Positions 1 through 9,659 of a stretch of 64,000 nt of DNA are shown in pieces. The position numbers were made by a program, and so were the translations under genes. The DNA is from Mucilaginibacter paludis DSM 18603. Lineage in GTDB: Bacteria; Bacteroidota; Bacteroidia; Sphingobacteriales; Sphingobacteriaceae. Numbering within the stretch: position 1 is the first letter of the stretch; each line of letters starts with the position of its first letter. Under the pieces are notes generated by a model. That model was not told the DNA's origin and did not search any database. It saw nothing but the letters and a program-made list of their open reading frames with translations. The stretch lies in the NCBI RefSeq assembly GCF_000166195.2, contig NZ_CM001403.1, positions 5,598,432 to 5,662,431 of the forward strand, written 5' to 3'.

Positions 1-334
1 CATGTATGGTATTGATGGCCGTCATTTTTGAAGGGGCGTGCGAAGGAATGTATGCTTGCATGCCTTTTAATAAAAAGCAACTTGGTGGTAAATAAACTTA
101 CGAAACCAAGAGCGACTTTGTCTATAAATGAGTAGGTGAGCTTAGCGGTTTTGCGGCCCTGTTATTCGTGGTCCACATCTGCGGTTCAGTAATGTTGTTA
201 GTATGGATTTTCTTTGTCAATAGGTTTTTGATGGTGTAGTTTCAATGTCTATCTTTAATCCAAAAGTAGTAGAACTCACAGTTATTTATCTTTAAATATT
301 GTGGTAGCTAAATTAGCTAAAGCTCTCATCGGGT
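1..334. other. Non-coding left edge
   Basis: No convincing gene. A frame open from base 3 to a stop at 93-95 could be the last 30 codons of a gene entering from the left, but nothing in it is recognisable. A short tandem TAGCTAAA repeat lies at about 305-321, just before the first gene. Confidence 0.3.
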
Positions 335-1132
335 TTGAATAACTTTAGCACCCATCAATACCGTTTAGAGTTGAAAGTATTTTTCTTATTCATAATTCTG
401 TTGGTCTGTAGGTCAGCTTTCGGGCAGAAGTACATGATACTTGGTCAAGATACTTTGCCATATAAAGTCAATATGATTATCTCAAGTGATACAACTTACA
501 AAGGGGGACTGACCTTAATTAAAATTGATACATCGTACCAGGACCGTTGTTATGTTTTTGAAAAGAGAAATGGCAAAATAGTTAACCGGACCGACAGATG
601 TTGTTTACGCCAGGGGCTTTGGATTTTTACTGACAGTGTTGGAAATTACTCTACCTGCTTTTATACAGATGGAAACGATTTTGGAAAATGGAAAAGCTAC
701 AATAAATACGGGAAGCTTTTAAAGGAAACGGAAGAGGTAAGCTTGGGGCAAAAACATTATATCACCAAAGAAATTGACTATTCCGGTTGTAAGGCCGTTA
801 CTATTGTTAACATGCCTTTTTGGGGATTCTATATCACGTACTTTTTTATTGTAATACCTATATTAGTTTTCTTGTCGATTGTCAGAATCCTTCTTAATCA
901 TCACATCTACAATATTGAAAACAATACAAATTATTCCCTTTTCGGCAATCGTTTTAAGTTAGCAGTAAATGAGTCAGGGCAATTAAGGCATGAATTATTA
1001 AGCACATTTACAATATTCTTTTTTAGATACAAGCCAGAAAATAAACCTGCCGTGGTTATAAGCAACCTGTTATCACTACTATGCTTCGGAAGCTACGCTA
1101 TATTAATCATTGGCCCAATGGCCTGCCGTTAA
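335..1132 (+). CDS. Uncharacterised membrane protein with MORN/YwqK-like stretch
   Basis: Function unknown. The frame opens with TTG at 335. A second TTG at 371 would place a hydrophobic signal segment (roughly residues 14-30, ending near AFGQ) directly at the N-terminus, so the start is uncertain. The middle part (about residues 75-135) has alternating Gly/Trp/Tyr spacing such as GLWIF, YTDG and GKWKSYNKYGKLLKE, which recalls MORN/YwqK-type repeats. A hydrophobic segment near residues 163-187 and another near 240-262 look like membrane spans. It stands alone, with no operon partner within 290 bp. Existence as a real gene is likely from its length and coherent signal/TM layout; no function is claimed. 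Confidence 0.6.
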   Translation: MNNFSTHQYRLELKVFFLFIILLVCRSAFGQKYMILGQDTLPYKVNMIISSDTTYKGGLTLIKIDTSYQDRCYVFEKRNGKIVNRTDRCCLRQGLWIFTDSVGNYSTCFYTDGNDFGKWKSYNKYGKLLKETEEVSLGQKHYITKEIDYSGCKAVTIVNMPFWGFYITYFFIVIPILVFLSIVRILLNHHIYNIENNTNYSLFGNRFKLAVNESGQLRHELLSTFTIFFFRYKPENKPAVVISNLLSLLCFGSYAILIIGPMACR

Positions 1133-1423
1133 TTCAGTCATATCAGCCTCCATTTGCCGCCTGTTTTCTTGAAAATTTTTATTTCTCTTAAATTTCTTTT
1201 TACCCAATCATTTACTTTGGTATCCGAAAAAAACACCTTAAGTTTATGAGAAAAAACAGGACAATGGAGGTACTGATTTTTCGGGATAGGATTTACTTAT
1301 CGTGATGAAAAAAGATGGGAATCAGTATAAGAAAATCCCTTAAATCAGCTCGCTTTTTCTTTTAAACCGATAGCTTAAACAGTTTACTCTCATCTTGACA
1401 AAATCTGATCAATACCTACCATC

Positions 1424-3916
1424 ATGCTACGCCGTAAAAAGATACGTCTTTATTTGCTCTGCTTATTCGCGGTTTTATTTTTAGATGTTGCTATTGATTT
1501 TGCTTGTGGACCGGAGCCTGATCCGTATGATTATGGCGTATCGTTCTTTCATAACAATATTGGTGGGGATAAAGCTTATCGCGCGTTTTATTTTACTAAC
1601 GGACAATTTTTATATGACGCGGAGGAGCCTGTAAACGAGGAGGACGTTAACTCGAGGGAATGGGCTGACTATTTAGGCGGCATGGTAAAGGCTCATGATG
1701 TAAAGAAGGTGATGTACCACCTAAGCCATAAAGCCGATAGTATTTTATTACAGGGCTATTTGAATTTAAAGAAACAACTACCAGATACCCTTAAACACAA
1801 CACCTTTCTACACGCCTTAAAAAGAAATAAAGACGCTTTAATGTATTACCGGTTTGCTAAAATTATTGAACCCGGGTTAAGTTATAAAGATCCGTGGAGA
1901 AACGAACCTGTTGATACCAGTTTTTTACGCAAAAATGCCGCTTATGCATTTAAACAGGCTGCCGTTGTAAAAAGTCAATTCTTGAAAAAACGGTATTATT
2001 TCCAGGCACAACGCATGTACCATTATACCGGGCAGAATAACGAAGCGATTGAAGTATACCAAAAATATTTAAAAAACACGGAGCCGGGGTACTATATCAC
2101 AGGTTTAACGCTGGGATTGAGGGCAGGCGAAGAGGGCAGAATAGGCAATCCAGCTAAAGCCGCCTACCTTTTCTCAAAACTATTTGCAACTTTTCCCGAA
2201 AGACGCGTTCAGGCTTATGAAAATTATATAGCTATCAAAATGCACGGGCATGACGTTACTGCTTTTGCCAGCAACAATAAGGAGAAAGCTGTTATGTATG
2301 CCATGAACGGCTTTTATACACATGAGTTAAGTACAAGGTATTTAAAGAAAGTTTATAATATAGCCCCGGCTTCGCCTTTTGTTGAAATACTTTTGGCCCG
2401 TGAGATAAACAAGCTTGAAGGAGCCTGCGTTACACCCAAACTGACTGACAAATTACCATACGATAATTTAAACGGAGATTATTACGGATGGAATGATGGC
2501 TTAAAGAAGTCGAAACATATCAATCAATACATTAACGAGCTAAAGGTGTTTTGTATGCAGATTGCAAACCAACACCGCTGCAAGCACCCGGAGATAGGGA
2601 TTGTGGCTAAAGCTTATCTTGATTGGATGACCGGCAATAACAAAGCAGGTATCGCAGCATTAAATCAAATTGATGACGCGCATTTGAACACCAGGCTTTA
2701 CGACCAAAAACAATTGGTTAAGCTGCTGCTGCTATCGCAGCAAATAAGGAAGTTGGATAGTATTTCCGGACAACAACTTATACCTTGCCTGTTGTGGCTG
2801 GATAAAAAAGTGGCACAGGAGTTAAAAACAAATGGAGAACCCATTAAAGGCATGCATGATTACGGTATTGAGCGCCGCTTGAGAAGATTTACGTGGTCTG
2901 CACGGGATTATTATCAGAAATTAATAGCGCCTATGTACCTGTCTCAGCACGACACAGCAAAAGCGGCGCTGGCCATGCTCAAAGGCATGCCTACATTAGT
3001 TGGAGATACTTTAAGTTGTTACCATCAAAATTATTGGGAGGACTACACTACCATTAACTTTTGGCAAAACTATTTACACTCATCTAACCTACGCCAGGTT
3101 ATATCCTATAAGCGAAAGCGCGTGGGCGATCCTTTTTTGATGGTGTTAGCAGCAGGCTTGCAAGGAATATCTTATGACTGTTTGTATAATTTGCTCGGGA
3201 CAGCCTATCTACGTGAGCATAACTATAAAGAAGCCATTTCGGCACTAAGTAAAATTAGAATACATACCGCCAAAGAATTTCCGCTCGCTTCCTACGAAGG
3301 TCCTCGGCTTAAAAGTGATCCCTTTGCTGAACAGCTCAAAGACTATCCCAAAAACTATCATACCGGTAAAATTGGCGGATATTCAAAGCTGCGCTTTGCT
3401 AAAGTAATGTACACACTTCAGTTGGCTATAAAGCGCAACCCGCAAAAAGCTTCTGCTTATTACTTTGCCATAGCCACGGGTTTGTACAATACATCTTATT
3501 ATGGCAATGCCTGGTTTATGATAGCCTATGTATGGTCTGATTCCTGGTCGGGAGAGCAGCATCCCATACCTTTTTACTATAATCAGGACCTCTGCAAAAC
3601 AATTAATGCAGAAAGACTTTTTATAAAAGCCAGGCAATTAAGTAAATACCCTGAATTTAAGGCTAAATGTACCTTTTGGGCCGCCAAATGCAAGCAAAAC
3701 CGCTACAATGGCGCAGATAAGGAATTTTTTCTCTATAAATTTTACCTAAAACACGCCGAGGCTTACCGAAACGAAATTACAAAAAACAAATACTTTAAAG
3801 AGCTCAGGAGAAGTTATCCACAAACTCAATTTTATAAAACGGCAGTACATGAGTGCAGTTACTTCCGTGATTTTTTAGTTTCTGCGGCTATCAAACGTAG
3901 TGATGGTAAAAAGTAG
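1424..3916 (+). CDS. Uncharacterised envelope protein with TPR-like repeats
   Basis: Function unknown. The N-terminus has a basic stretch, a hydrophobic core and a Cys at residue 28 followed by GPEPDPYDY, so it is exported and may be a lipoprotein, although the residues before the Cys (DFAC) are a poor lipobox. Helical pairs around residues 190-260 and 600-620 (for example LLGTAYLREHNYKEAISAL) look like tetratricopeptide repeats, suggesting an all-helical scaffold. The long protein is rich in Tyr, Lys and Asn. It converges on the UvrA-like gene downstream. Proteins beginning with this CGPEPDPY signature are, as far as I recall, hypothetical in Bacteroidota; I cannot place it in a pathway. Confidence 0.75.
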   Translation: MLRRKKIRLYLLCLFAVLFLDVAIDFACGPEPDPYDYGVSFFHNNIGGDKAYRAFYFTNGQFLYDAEEPVNEEDVNSREWADYLGGMVKAHDVKKVMYHLSHKADSILLQGYLNLKKQLPDTLKHNTFLHALKRNKDALMYYRFAKIIEPGLSYKDPWRNEPVDTSFLRKNAAYAFKQAAVVKSQFLKKRYYFQAQRMYHYTGQNNEAIEVYQKYLKNTEPGYYITGLTLGLRAGEEGRIGNPAKAAYLFSKLFATFPERRVQAYENYIAIKMHGHDVTAFASNNKEKAVMYAMNGFYTHELSTRYLKKVYNIAPASPFVEILLAREINKLEGACVTPKLTDKLPYDNLNGDYYGWNDGLKKSKHINQYINELKVFCMQIANQHRCKHPEIGIVAKAYLDWMTGNNKAGIAALNQIDDAHLNTRLYDQKQLVKLLLLSQQIRKLDSISGQQLIPCLLWLDKKVAQELKTNGEPIKGMHDYGIERRLRRFTWSARDYYQKLIAPMYLSQHDTAKAALAMLKGMPTLVGDTLSCYHQNYWEDYTTINFWQNYLHSSNLRQVISYKRKRVGDPFLMVLAAGLQGISYDCLYNLLGTAYLREHNYKEAISALSKIRIHTAKEFPLASYEGPRLKSDPFAEQLKDYPKNYHTGKIGGYSKLRFAKVMYTLQLAIKRNPQKASAYYFAIATGLYNTSYYGNAWFMIAYVWSDSWSGEQHPIPFYYNQDLCKTINAERLFIKARQLSKYPEFKAKCTFWAAKCKQNRYNGADKEFFLYKFYLKHAEAYRNEITKNKYFKELRRSYPQTQFYKTAVHECSYFRDFLVSAAIKRSDGKK

Positions 3917-4078
3917 ATAAGCGAGCTGCAGTTTATTTTAGTTATTTGTATTTGGCGTATGGTGATATGATTCCATGTTTCCAAATGGTTCATTGTAACT
4001 GATAGATTGAGAAGGGCATATCCGTAAGGATTAGGGGCCTGTATCATTTCTCATCTTCTATCCCCACAAATCAAACCC

Positions 4079-6604
4079 TTACAAATACTTAACCAGGTAA
4101 GGTGCGGTACGGCTGTTTCTAACTTTTACTATTGTCGATGGATGCCCTGCGGCAACAATCCGGCCCCCATCTTCACCGGCGCCCGGGCCGATATCGATCA
4201 CCCAATCGCTGGCGGCTATCACGTGCATATCATGCTCCACCAGTATTACGGTATTGCCGGCATTTACCAATCTGTTCAGTTGTAACATCAAACGTTCCAC
4301 ATCGGATGGGTGTAAGCCAGTGGTCGGTTCGTCTAAAACATAAAGAGTTTGCCCATGCTGGGCACGTTGCAGTTCGGTAGCCAGTTTAATCCGCTGCGCC
4401 TCGCCGCCAGAAAGTTCGGTTGCGGGTTGTCCCAAACGCAGATAGCCCAAACCTACTTCGCGCACAACGTCGAGCGTGCGGCTGATGGCGGGTTCTTCAT
4501 CAAAAAAGATTGCTGCTTCGTCCACGGTTAATCCGAGCACCTCCGCAATGTTTTTGTCTTTGTATTTAACTTGTAGCGTTTGAGGGTTATAACGGGTGCC
4601 GCTGCAGGTGGGGCAGGGCGTATAAACGCTGGGCAAAAACAGCAGCTCCACCATAACCACGCCTTCACCCTCGCAATGCGGACAACGGCCTTTAACAACG
4701 TTAAACGAAAAGCGACCGGCATCGTATTTTCGGGCCCTGGCGGTTGAAGTCGCAGCGAATATTTTACGCACATGATCAAATAAACCCGTATAGGTAGCCA
4801 GGTTAGAGCGCGGCGTACGACCGATAGGTTTCTGATCAACTACCACCAGGCGTTTGATGTTTTTCATTCCTGACCTGATGGTGCCGCCTGAAGGTGAAGC
4901 CTGGGTTTGTTCCAGGGGATCTACCTCAGTATCTGGTAATGTGTTAACCGGTAAACCTAATTTTTCTGCTACCAGTTCAACAAGTGCCTGGCTTACTAAA
5001 CTGCTTTTTCCGGAGCCGGAAACACCGGTTACACTTGTTAGCACCCCTAAAGGAAAACTGGTGTCAAGCTGATTTAAATTATTGCGGGTAATGCCCTCCA
5101 GTTTAAGCCAGTCGGTAGGCAGGCGGAGCTCTCTGGTCTGCTTTGCCGTATCGTTATAAATATAATGCCTGGTTACCGAGGCTTCAATATGTTTCAATCC
5201 ATCGGGAACGCCGCTGTATAAAATGTGACCGCCTTTTTCACCGGCGGCAGGGCCTACATCTACTATCCAGTCTGCATGGCGTATCACGTCTATCTCATGC
5301 TCCACAACAAATAACGAATTACCGGATGCTTTCAGCTTATCCAACGCGCGCAACAAAGCCTCGGTATCCGCAGGGTGTAAGCCTGCCGAGGGTTCATCAA
5401 GCACATAAACCACCCCAAATAAGTTGGAGCGCACCTGCGTAGCCAACCTTAAGCGCTGTAATTCGCCAGGTGATAGGGTAGGGGTGCTCCTTTCTATGGT
5501 GAGGTAGCCCAGGCCTAAATCCAGCATCACCTGCAGCCGCGCCAAAAAATCTTCGGCAATGCGCTTGGCTACCAATACTTTTTCGGGATGCTTCGCTTCC
5601 ATTTGTTTCAAAGCGGCGGCTTTGCCACCGGCATAAGGTTCCAGTATCCCGGCTAATTTGCTTAAGGATAGCCGGGATAGTTCGGCAATATCATAGCCTG
5701 CAAATTTTACACTCAATGACTCTTGCCTGAGGCGCTTCCCATGGCAAAGCCGGCATTCGGTACCCAGCATATATTGCGAAACCCGCTTTTTCATTAACGC
5801 GCTTTGTGTGTTGGCAAAGGTATGCCGCACATAGCGCCGTACGCCGGTAAAGGTTCCCATATAATCGGGCTGGCGCTTGTTTTTGATAAAACGGCTGATC
5901 TCCTCGTGCGTGTAGCCTGAATACACCGGTACAACCGGCTGTTCTTCGGTAAACAGGATCCAGTCCCGGTCTTTTTTTGGCAGATCTTTCCAGGGTATAT
6001 CGATATCAAAACCTATTGTGGTTAAAATATCGCGCTGGTTTTGCCCCTGCCAGGCCGAAGGCCAGGCGGCAATAGCTTTTTCACGAATGGTTAAGGTATC
6101 ATCCGGCACCATACTTTTTTCGGTTACCTCGTACACCCGACCAAGACCATGGCATTCCGGGCAGGCCCCTTCAGGGGTGTTGGGCGAAAAAGATTCGGCA
6201 TAGATGATGCCCTGTCCATCCGGATAATCACCCGCACGTGAATAAAGCATCCGCAATAAATTGGAAAGCGTAGTTACACTGCCCACGGAAGAACGCGTGG
6301 AAGCCGTACCCCTTTGCTGCTGTAAAGCTACTGCTGGCGGTAGGCCCTCAATCTCGTCCACTTCGGGTATGGCCATCTGGTTAAATAACCGGCGGGCGTA
6401 GGGCGAAACCGATTCAAGGTAACGCCGCTGTGCTTCGGCATATAGGGTGCCGAAAGCCAGCGAGGATTTACCCGAGCCGGAGATACCTGTAAAAACAACC
6501 AGCGCATCCCTTGGGATATCAAGGCTTACATTTTTCAGGTTATGCTCACGCGCGCCTCGAACACGTACAAAGCCGTTTAAATCAGGTTGTTTTTTGGAAG
6601 CCAT
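4079..6604 (-). CDS. uvrA: UvrA-family ABC ATPase, short (UvrA2-like) form
   Basis: Tandem ABC ATPase of the UvrA family, which scans DNA for damage as a dimer. Seen: first Walker A GISGSGKSS at about residues 40-48, first signature LSPGELQRLRLA, Walker B VLDEPSAGLHP; second Walker A GVSGSGKSS, signature LSGGEAQRI, Walker B VLDEPTTGLHP. Zinc-binding CxxC pairs are present (CPECHG, CRLCHG, CPHCEG, CPTCSG). At 841 residues it is about 100 shorter than canonical UvrA. The segment after LYSRAGDYP, where the UvrB-binding domain normally sits, runs almost straight into the first CPECHG zinc motif. This is the class 2 (UvrA2/DrrC-like) layout, so a role in UvrB-dependent repair is doubtful; tolerance to DNA-binding drugs is an alternative. 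The ATG at 6604 gives a normal N-terminus. Confidence 0.93.
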   Translation of the reverse strand: MASKKQPDLNGFVRVRGAREHNLKNVSLDIPRDALVVFTGISGSGKSSLAFGTLYAEAQRRYLESVSPYARRLFNQMAIPEVDEIEGLPPAVALQQQRGTASTRSSVGSVTTLSNLLRMLYSRAGDYPDGQGIIYAESFSPNTPEGACPECHGLGRVYEVTEKSMVPDDTLTIREKAIAAWPSAWQGQNQRDILTTIGFDIDIPWKDLPKKDRDWILFTEEQPVVPVYSGYTHEEISRFIKNKRQPDYMGTFTGVRRYVRHTFANTQSALMKKRVSQYMLGTECRLCHGKRLRQESLSVKFAGYDIAELSRLSLSKLAGILEPYAGGKAAALKQMEAKHPEKVLVAKRIAEDFLARLQVMLDLGLGYLTIERSTPTLSPGELQRLRLATQVRSNLFGVVYVLDEPSAGLHPADTEALLRALDKLKASGNSLFVVEHEIDVIRHADWIVDVGPAAGEKGGHILYSGVPDGLKHIEASVTRHYIYNDTAKQTRELRLPTDWLKLEGITRNNLNQLDTSFPLGVLTSVTGVSGSGKSSLVSQALVELVAEKLGLPVNTLPDTEVDPLEQTQASPSGGTIRSGMKNIKRLVVVDQKPIGRTPRSNLATYTGLFDHVRKIFAATSTARARKYDAGRFSFNVVKGRCPHCEGEGVVMVELLFLPSVYTPCPTCSGTRYNPQTLQVKYKDKNIAEVLGLTVDEAAIFFDEEPAISRTLDVVREVGLGYLRLGQPATELSGGEAQRIKLATELQRAQHGQTLYVLDEPTTGLHPSDVERLMLQLNRLVNAGNTVILVEHDMHVIAASDWVIDIGPGAGEDGGRIVAAGHPSTIVKVRNSRTAPYLVKYL

Positions 6605-6712
6605 TATCCTACTACAAAAAGAAAGCCCTGGTGTTTGCCGTTTTTTTATATCTGCTTATTTACTGGTTGGGCAGATGGAGGCATTTGCTGCTGAAAAAAG
6701 AATCAGGATGCG

Positions 6713-6746
6713 GGCACCGGAGCTTTTTAACTGAAACCCCGGTGCC
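6713..6746 (-). terminator. Hairpin behind the SDR gene
   Basis: Perfect 8-bp inverted repeat GGCACCGG/CCGGTGCC (6713-6720 and 6739-6746) with an 18-nt loop. It starts 8 nt beyond the SDR stop codon in the direction of transcription, as expected for an intrinsic terminator between this gene and the UvrA-like gene. Confidence 0.5.
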
Positions 6747-6754
6747 GCTTATGG

Positions 6755-7540
6755 TTACTTGCTATGCCTAAAACTATTGTTATTTGTTGCGAAGCTTATA
6801 CCGCTGATGCGTTGGCAAAGTTGAAGTAGTTGTTGCTGGATGCCCACATCATCCGCTTCATGGAGATATCTGCTTTCCCGCTGATGATGGAAGTAGTGTC
6901 CGCTAACCATCGCTTTAGGATCATCACTTACGGCCAGCCATGCCTGTGTCTCAAAACCTTTTTGCAGGCTATCTGGCGCACCCGCTCCTCCCATTTTAGT
7001 GGGTACCCAGCCTGGGTCTACGGCGTTGGCATAAATACCGGGCCATTTGCTGGCCACTGCTTTGGCCAGTATCAGGTTGTGCAGCTTTGAATCCGAATAG
7101 CTGGCCGCAGGCTTTTCTCCCTGCAAACGTTTTAGCGTAGGGTCGCCTTGTAAATGCATACCCGAACTCAGGTAGATTAGTCTTTGAGGTTTATTAATTA
7201 AACTGGTCAGGATATAAGGGGCAATGGTGTTTACGGCAAGGATGAGTGGTAAACCGTCAACACTAAGCTCCTCGCCTCTAACCTGGTAAACACCCGCGTT
7301 ATGTATGATGGCGTCAAAATACCCTATCGCATTAACATCCGCCGCCAGTTTTTCAATTTCGGCTATGCTGGAAAGATCGGCCGTTAATACAGTATCCGCG
7401 CCTTTAACTTTGCTCAAAGCATCGTGTGCGCGTTTTTCGTTGCGGGCATGCAACACTACCTGGTGGCCCTGCCTGATTAATGCGTTAGCCGCCATCAGCC
7501 CTAAACCGTCGGCCGAGCCGGTGATAAATATTTTCGCCAT
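6755..7540 (-). CDS. Short-chain dehydrogenase/reductase (SDR)
   Basis: NAD(P)-dependent oxidoreductase of the classical SDR superfamily, probably cytosolic. Rossmann motif TGSADGLG at residues 7-14, the NAG motif in IIHNAGVY near residue 83, a catalytic Ser in LIYLSSG near 125, and YSDSK carrying the Tyr/Lys pair near 147-151. The region after the active site (VDPGWVPTKMGG) has the usual PG motif. At 261 residues the length is typical. Substrate cannot be told. It is followed by the UvrA-like gene on the same strand after 150 bp with a hairpin between, so the two are probably separate units. Confidence 0.9.
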   Translation of the reverse strand: MAKIFITGSADGLGLMAANALIRQGHQVVLHARNEKRAHDALSKVKGADTVLTADLSSIAEIEKLAADVNAIGYFDAIIHNAGVYQVRGEELSVDGLPLILAVNTIAPYILTSLINKPQRLIYLSSGMHLQGDPTLKRLQGEKPAASYSDSKLHNLILAKAVASKWPGIYANAVDPGWVPTKMGGAGAPDSLQKGFETQAWLAVSDDPKAMVSGHYFHHQRESRYLHEADDVGIQQQLLQLCQRISGISFATNNNSFRHSK

Positions 7541-7878
7541 AATTGTTTATTTTTACTGTCTATCTCGCCTGTGATCGCTATGTAATCAAACCATAGTTTC
7601 CTGCATTGGTTTGAGTTGATAAATGTTATGGTATGTTTGCTTTACGCTGGGTTTGGCGCCCCTGCGTAACGTTTGATATGATCACTATAAACATTTGTTG
7701 TAAATATTTAGCTAAATAAGTTATCCGTTACACGCGTTTTCCGCGAAATTCGTTCCATCAACTTGTCAACGAAATAGTATTTTCCGTGTATAAGCTTAAC
7801 GGCAAACTTTATCGCTTTGTGCTGGCGCAAAAAAGCCGGGCTATCATTCATTACTAAATAATTTATTCTCTGTACAAA
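7541..7878. other. Divergent intergenic region SDR/GH43
   Basis: 338 bp without a gene between two divergent units. It holds the promoter of the GH43 operon (7610-7639) and a leader of about 230 nt. I see no matching promoter for the SDR gene on the other strand. Confidence 0.5.
7610..7639 (+). promoter_or_regulatory. Bacteroidota-type promoter of the GH43 operon
   Basis: TTTG at 7610-7613, an 18-nt spacer, then TATGTTTG at 7632-7639, matching the TTTG/TAnnTTTG consensus of the Bacteroidota primary sigma factor. Predicted transcription start near 7646, giving a leader of about 230 nt before the ATG at 7879. Confidence 0.65.
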
Positions 7879-9657
7879 ATGCTACCATACATACGGCGCT
7901 ACCTTTTTATCTATCTTTCGTTTTTTGTGTTGATAAAATTGAGTTCCGCATATGCTAACCCGGTGCCTGGTCAAAAACTCCTGGCTTATTGGCGTTTTGA
8001 ACAGGTACAGCATCTAAATGGCGAGCTAAGCCAATCCATCAAAGGTAACCCGCTTACCGCGGATGACCGTAAGCCAACAGAACCCCAACCCTTTGTATAT
8101 GATGATTCCGGGAACGGTAATTTTCTCCAGGTACGTGGCTCAAAGTCCTCGCCCAATGTTTTTTCTGACGATGTGCCCAGCTCCGAAACAGCTGGCAAGC
8201 CTAACCAACGTTCCCTAACGTTGAAATGGACAGGGGAATGTGTGCTTACGATGGACCGCCCGTTGGCTTACGCTGATATCCAGAAGAGCTGGAAGATAGA
8301 AGCCAGCTTGTTATGCAACCAGCTCGCGTTGGAGCAGGTGTTTATTTGTAAGGAAGGTTTAAAGGGAAACCTGGCCGCCGATGTTTCAATTGGCTACGAC
8401 CCTATGTTAAAACGATATTTTGTAGAGGTGATGTGTGCAGATGGCAAGGCCCGCCGTGTACCGGCTGGCAGTGCGGTGATGGCCGGTAAATGGTATGATA
8501 TATGTGCCGATGCCGTTTATGATGAGGAGCATGACCTAACCACACTGAAGATCTCGGTAAAAGCCTCGGGCGCTAAAAACTTTGAAAAACCGGCAACTAT
8601 CGTGGTTAAAGGTATTACCATGCAACATCATGCTGCTATGTGGGTGGTAGGCCATGGATACCCCGGAGGGTTCCCCAATAGTTTGCAGGTAGATGGCGGT
8701 GGCATTGATGAAGTGAAGATATGGGGAGAGGCTTTGCCTCGTAAAGTGGGCCAAAACCCTTTGTTTACCGATGCTTTTACAGCAGATCCGACGGCGTTGG
8801 TATGCGGAGATAGCGTTTATGCTTATGTTGGCCACGATGCCGCATCTGTTGGAGGTTGGTTTAACATGCCCGAATGGTTGTGTTACTCGTCTACCGATAT
8901 GAAACATTGGAAGGCTCACGGATCTATTTTAAAAGCGCAGGATTTTGTAAATGCTAATAGTACTGCCGCCTGGGCAGCACAGGTTGTAAAAAAAGGCAAT
9001 AAATATTATTTTTATGTTACGTTGGATGGTAAGAAGGGGCATTTCATAACTGTGGCAGTTGGCAACAGCCCTACCGGCCCGTTTAAAGAAGCGATGCCCG
9101 GTAAGCCTTTGATTACCGATGATATGACAAATGATTCGCACCGGCCAAATGCAGATATCGACCCAACTGTGCTGATAGATGACGATGGTACCCCCTGGAT
9201 GTTTTGGGGGAATGGTGATTGCTACATGGTTAAATTAAACCAAAATATGGTTGAGCTGGATGGCCCGATAACTAAAATTCCTTTCCGGAATTATTCTGAA
9301 GGGCCCTGGGTATTTAAACGGAATGGCCTGTATTATAATGTGTATGCAGCCGACGCGCCTGGCGTTCAGGCCGAGCAGATTTGCTATTCTACTGCCACGA
9401 AAATTACTGGCCCATGGGTTTACGGCGGCTTGGTAACCGGGCCCGCAAAATATGGATTTACCATTCATCCAGCTGTGATAGCGTTTAAAAATAAGTGGTA
9501 TTTTTTCTACCACGACGGCTCATATGCGTTAGATGGAACGCCGGGTGGCGATTGCAGAAGGTCGGTATGCCTGGAATATCTTGATTTTTACCAGAACGGG
9601 CAAATTAAGCCGGTAGCCCTCACAGTACAAGGCATAAATTCAGTTAAACAAAAATAA
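7879..9657 (+). CDS. Secreted GH43 glycosidase with N-terminal LamG-like domain
   Basis: Predicted exo-acting arabinofuranosidase/xylosidase-type enzyme on plant cell-wall glycans. Signal peptide of about 26 residues, then a concanavalin/LamG-like beta-sandwich (about residues 35-285, ending IDEVKIWGEAL), then a five-bladed GH43 domain (about 297-590). The three GH43 acidic residues are visible: D303 in TADPTALV (base), D428 in ADIDPTVLIDDDG (pKa modulator) and E474 in YSEGPWVFKRNG (acid). The next GH43 gene begins 2 bp after this stop, so both are co-transcribed and probably act on the same polymer. The LamG domain may bind sugar. Exact substrate is not readable from sequence; GH43 also covers galactanases and arabinanases. 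Confidence 0.9.
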   Translation: MLPYIRRYLFIYLSFFVLIKLSSAYANPVPGQKLLAYWRFEQVQHLNGELSQSIKGNPLTADDRKPTEPQPFVYDDSGNGNFLQVRGSKSSPNVFSDDVPSSETAGKPNQRSLTLKWTGECVLTMDRPLAYADIQKSWKIEASLLCNQLALEQVFICKEGLKGNLAADVSIGYDPMLKRYFVEVMCADGKARRVPAGSAVMAGKWYDICADAVYDEEHDLTTLKISVKASGAKNFEKPATIVVKGITMQHHAAMWVVGHGYPGGFPNSLQVDGGGIDEVKIWGEALPRKVGQNPLFTDAFTADPTALVCGDSVYAYVGHDAASVGGWFNMPEWLCYSSTDMKHWKAHGSILKAQDFVNANSTAAWAAQVVKKGNKYYFYVTLDGKKGHFITVAVGNSPTGPFKEAMPGKPLITDDMTNDSHRPNADIDPTVLIDDDGTPWMFWGNGDCYMVKLNQNMVELDGPITKIPFRNYSEGPWVFKRNGLYYNVYAADAPGVQAEQICYSTATKITGPWVYGGLVTGPAKYGFTIHPAVIAFKNKWYFFYHDGSYALDGTPGGDCRRSVCLEYLDFYQNGQIKPVALTVQGINSVKQK

Positions 9658-9659
9658 AT

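Noticed and set aside
3..95. Frame open from the left edge, 30 codons, ending at a TAA
   Set aside because: Could be the tail of a gene cut by the window, but too short and unrecognisable to annotate.
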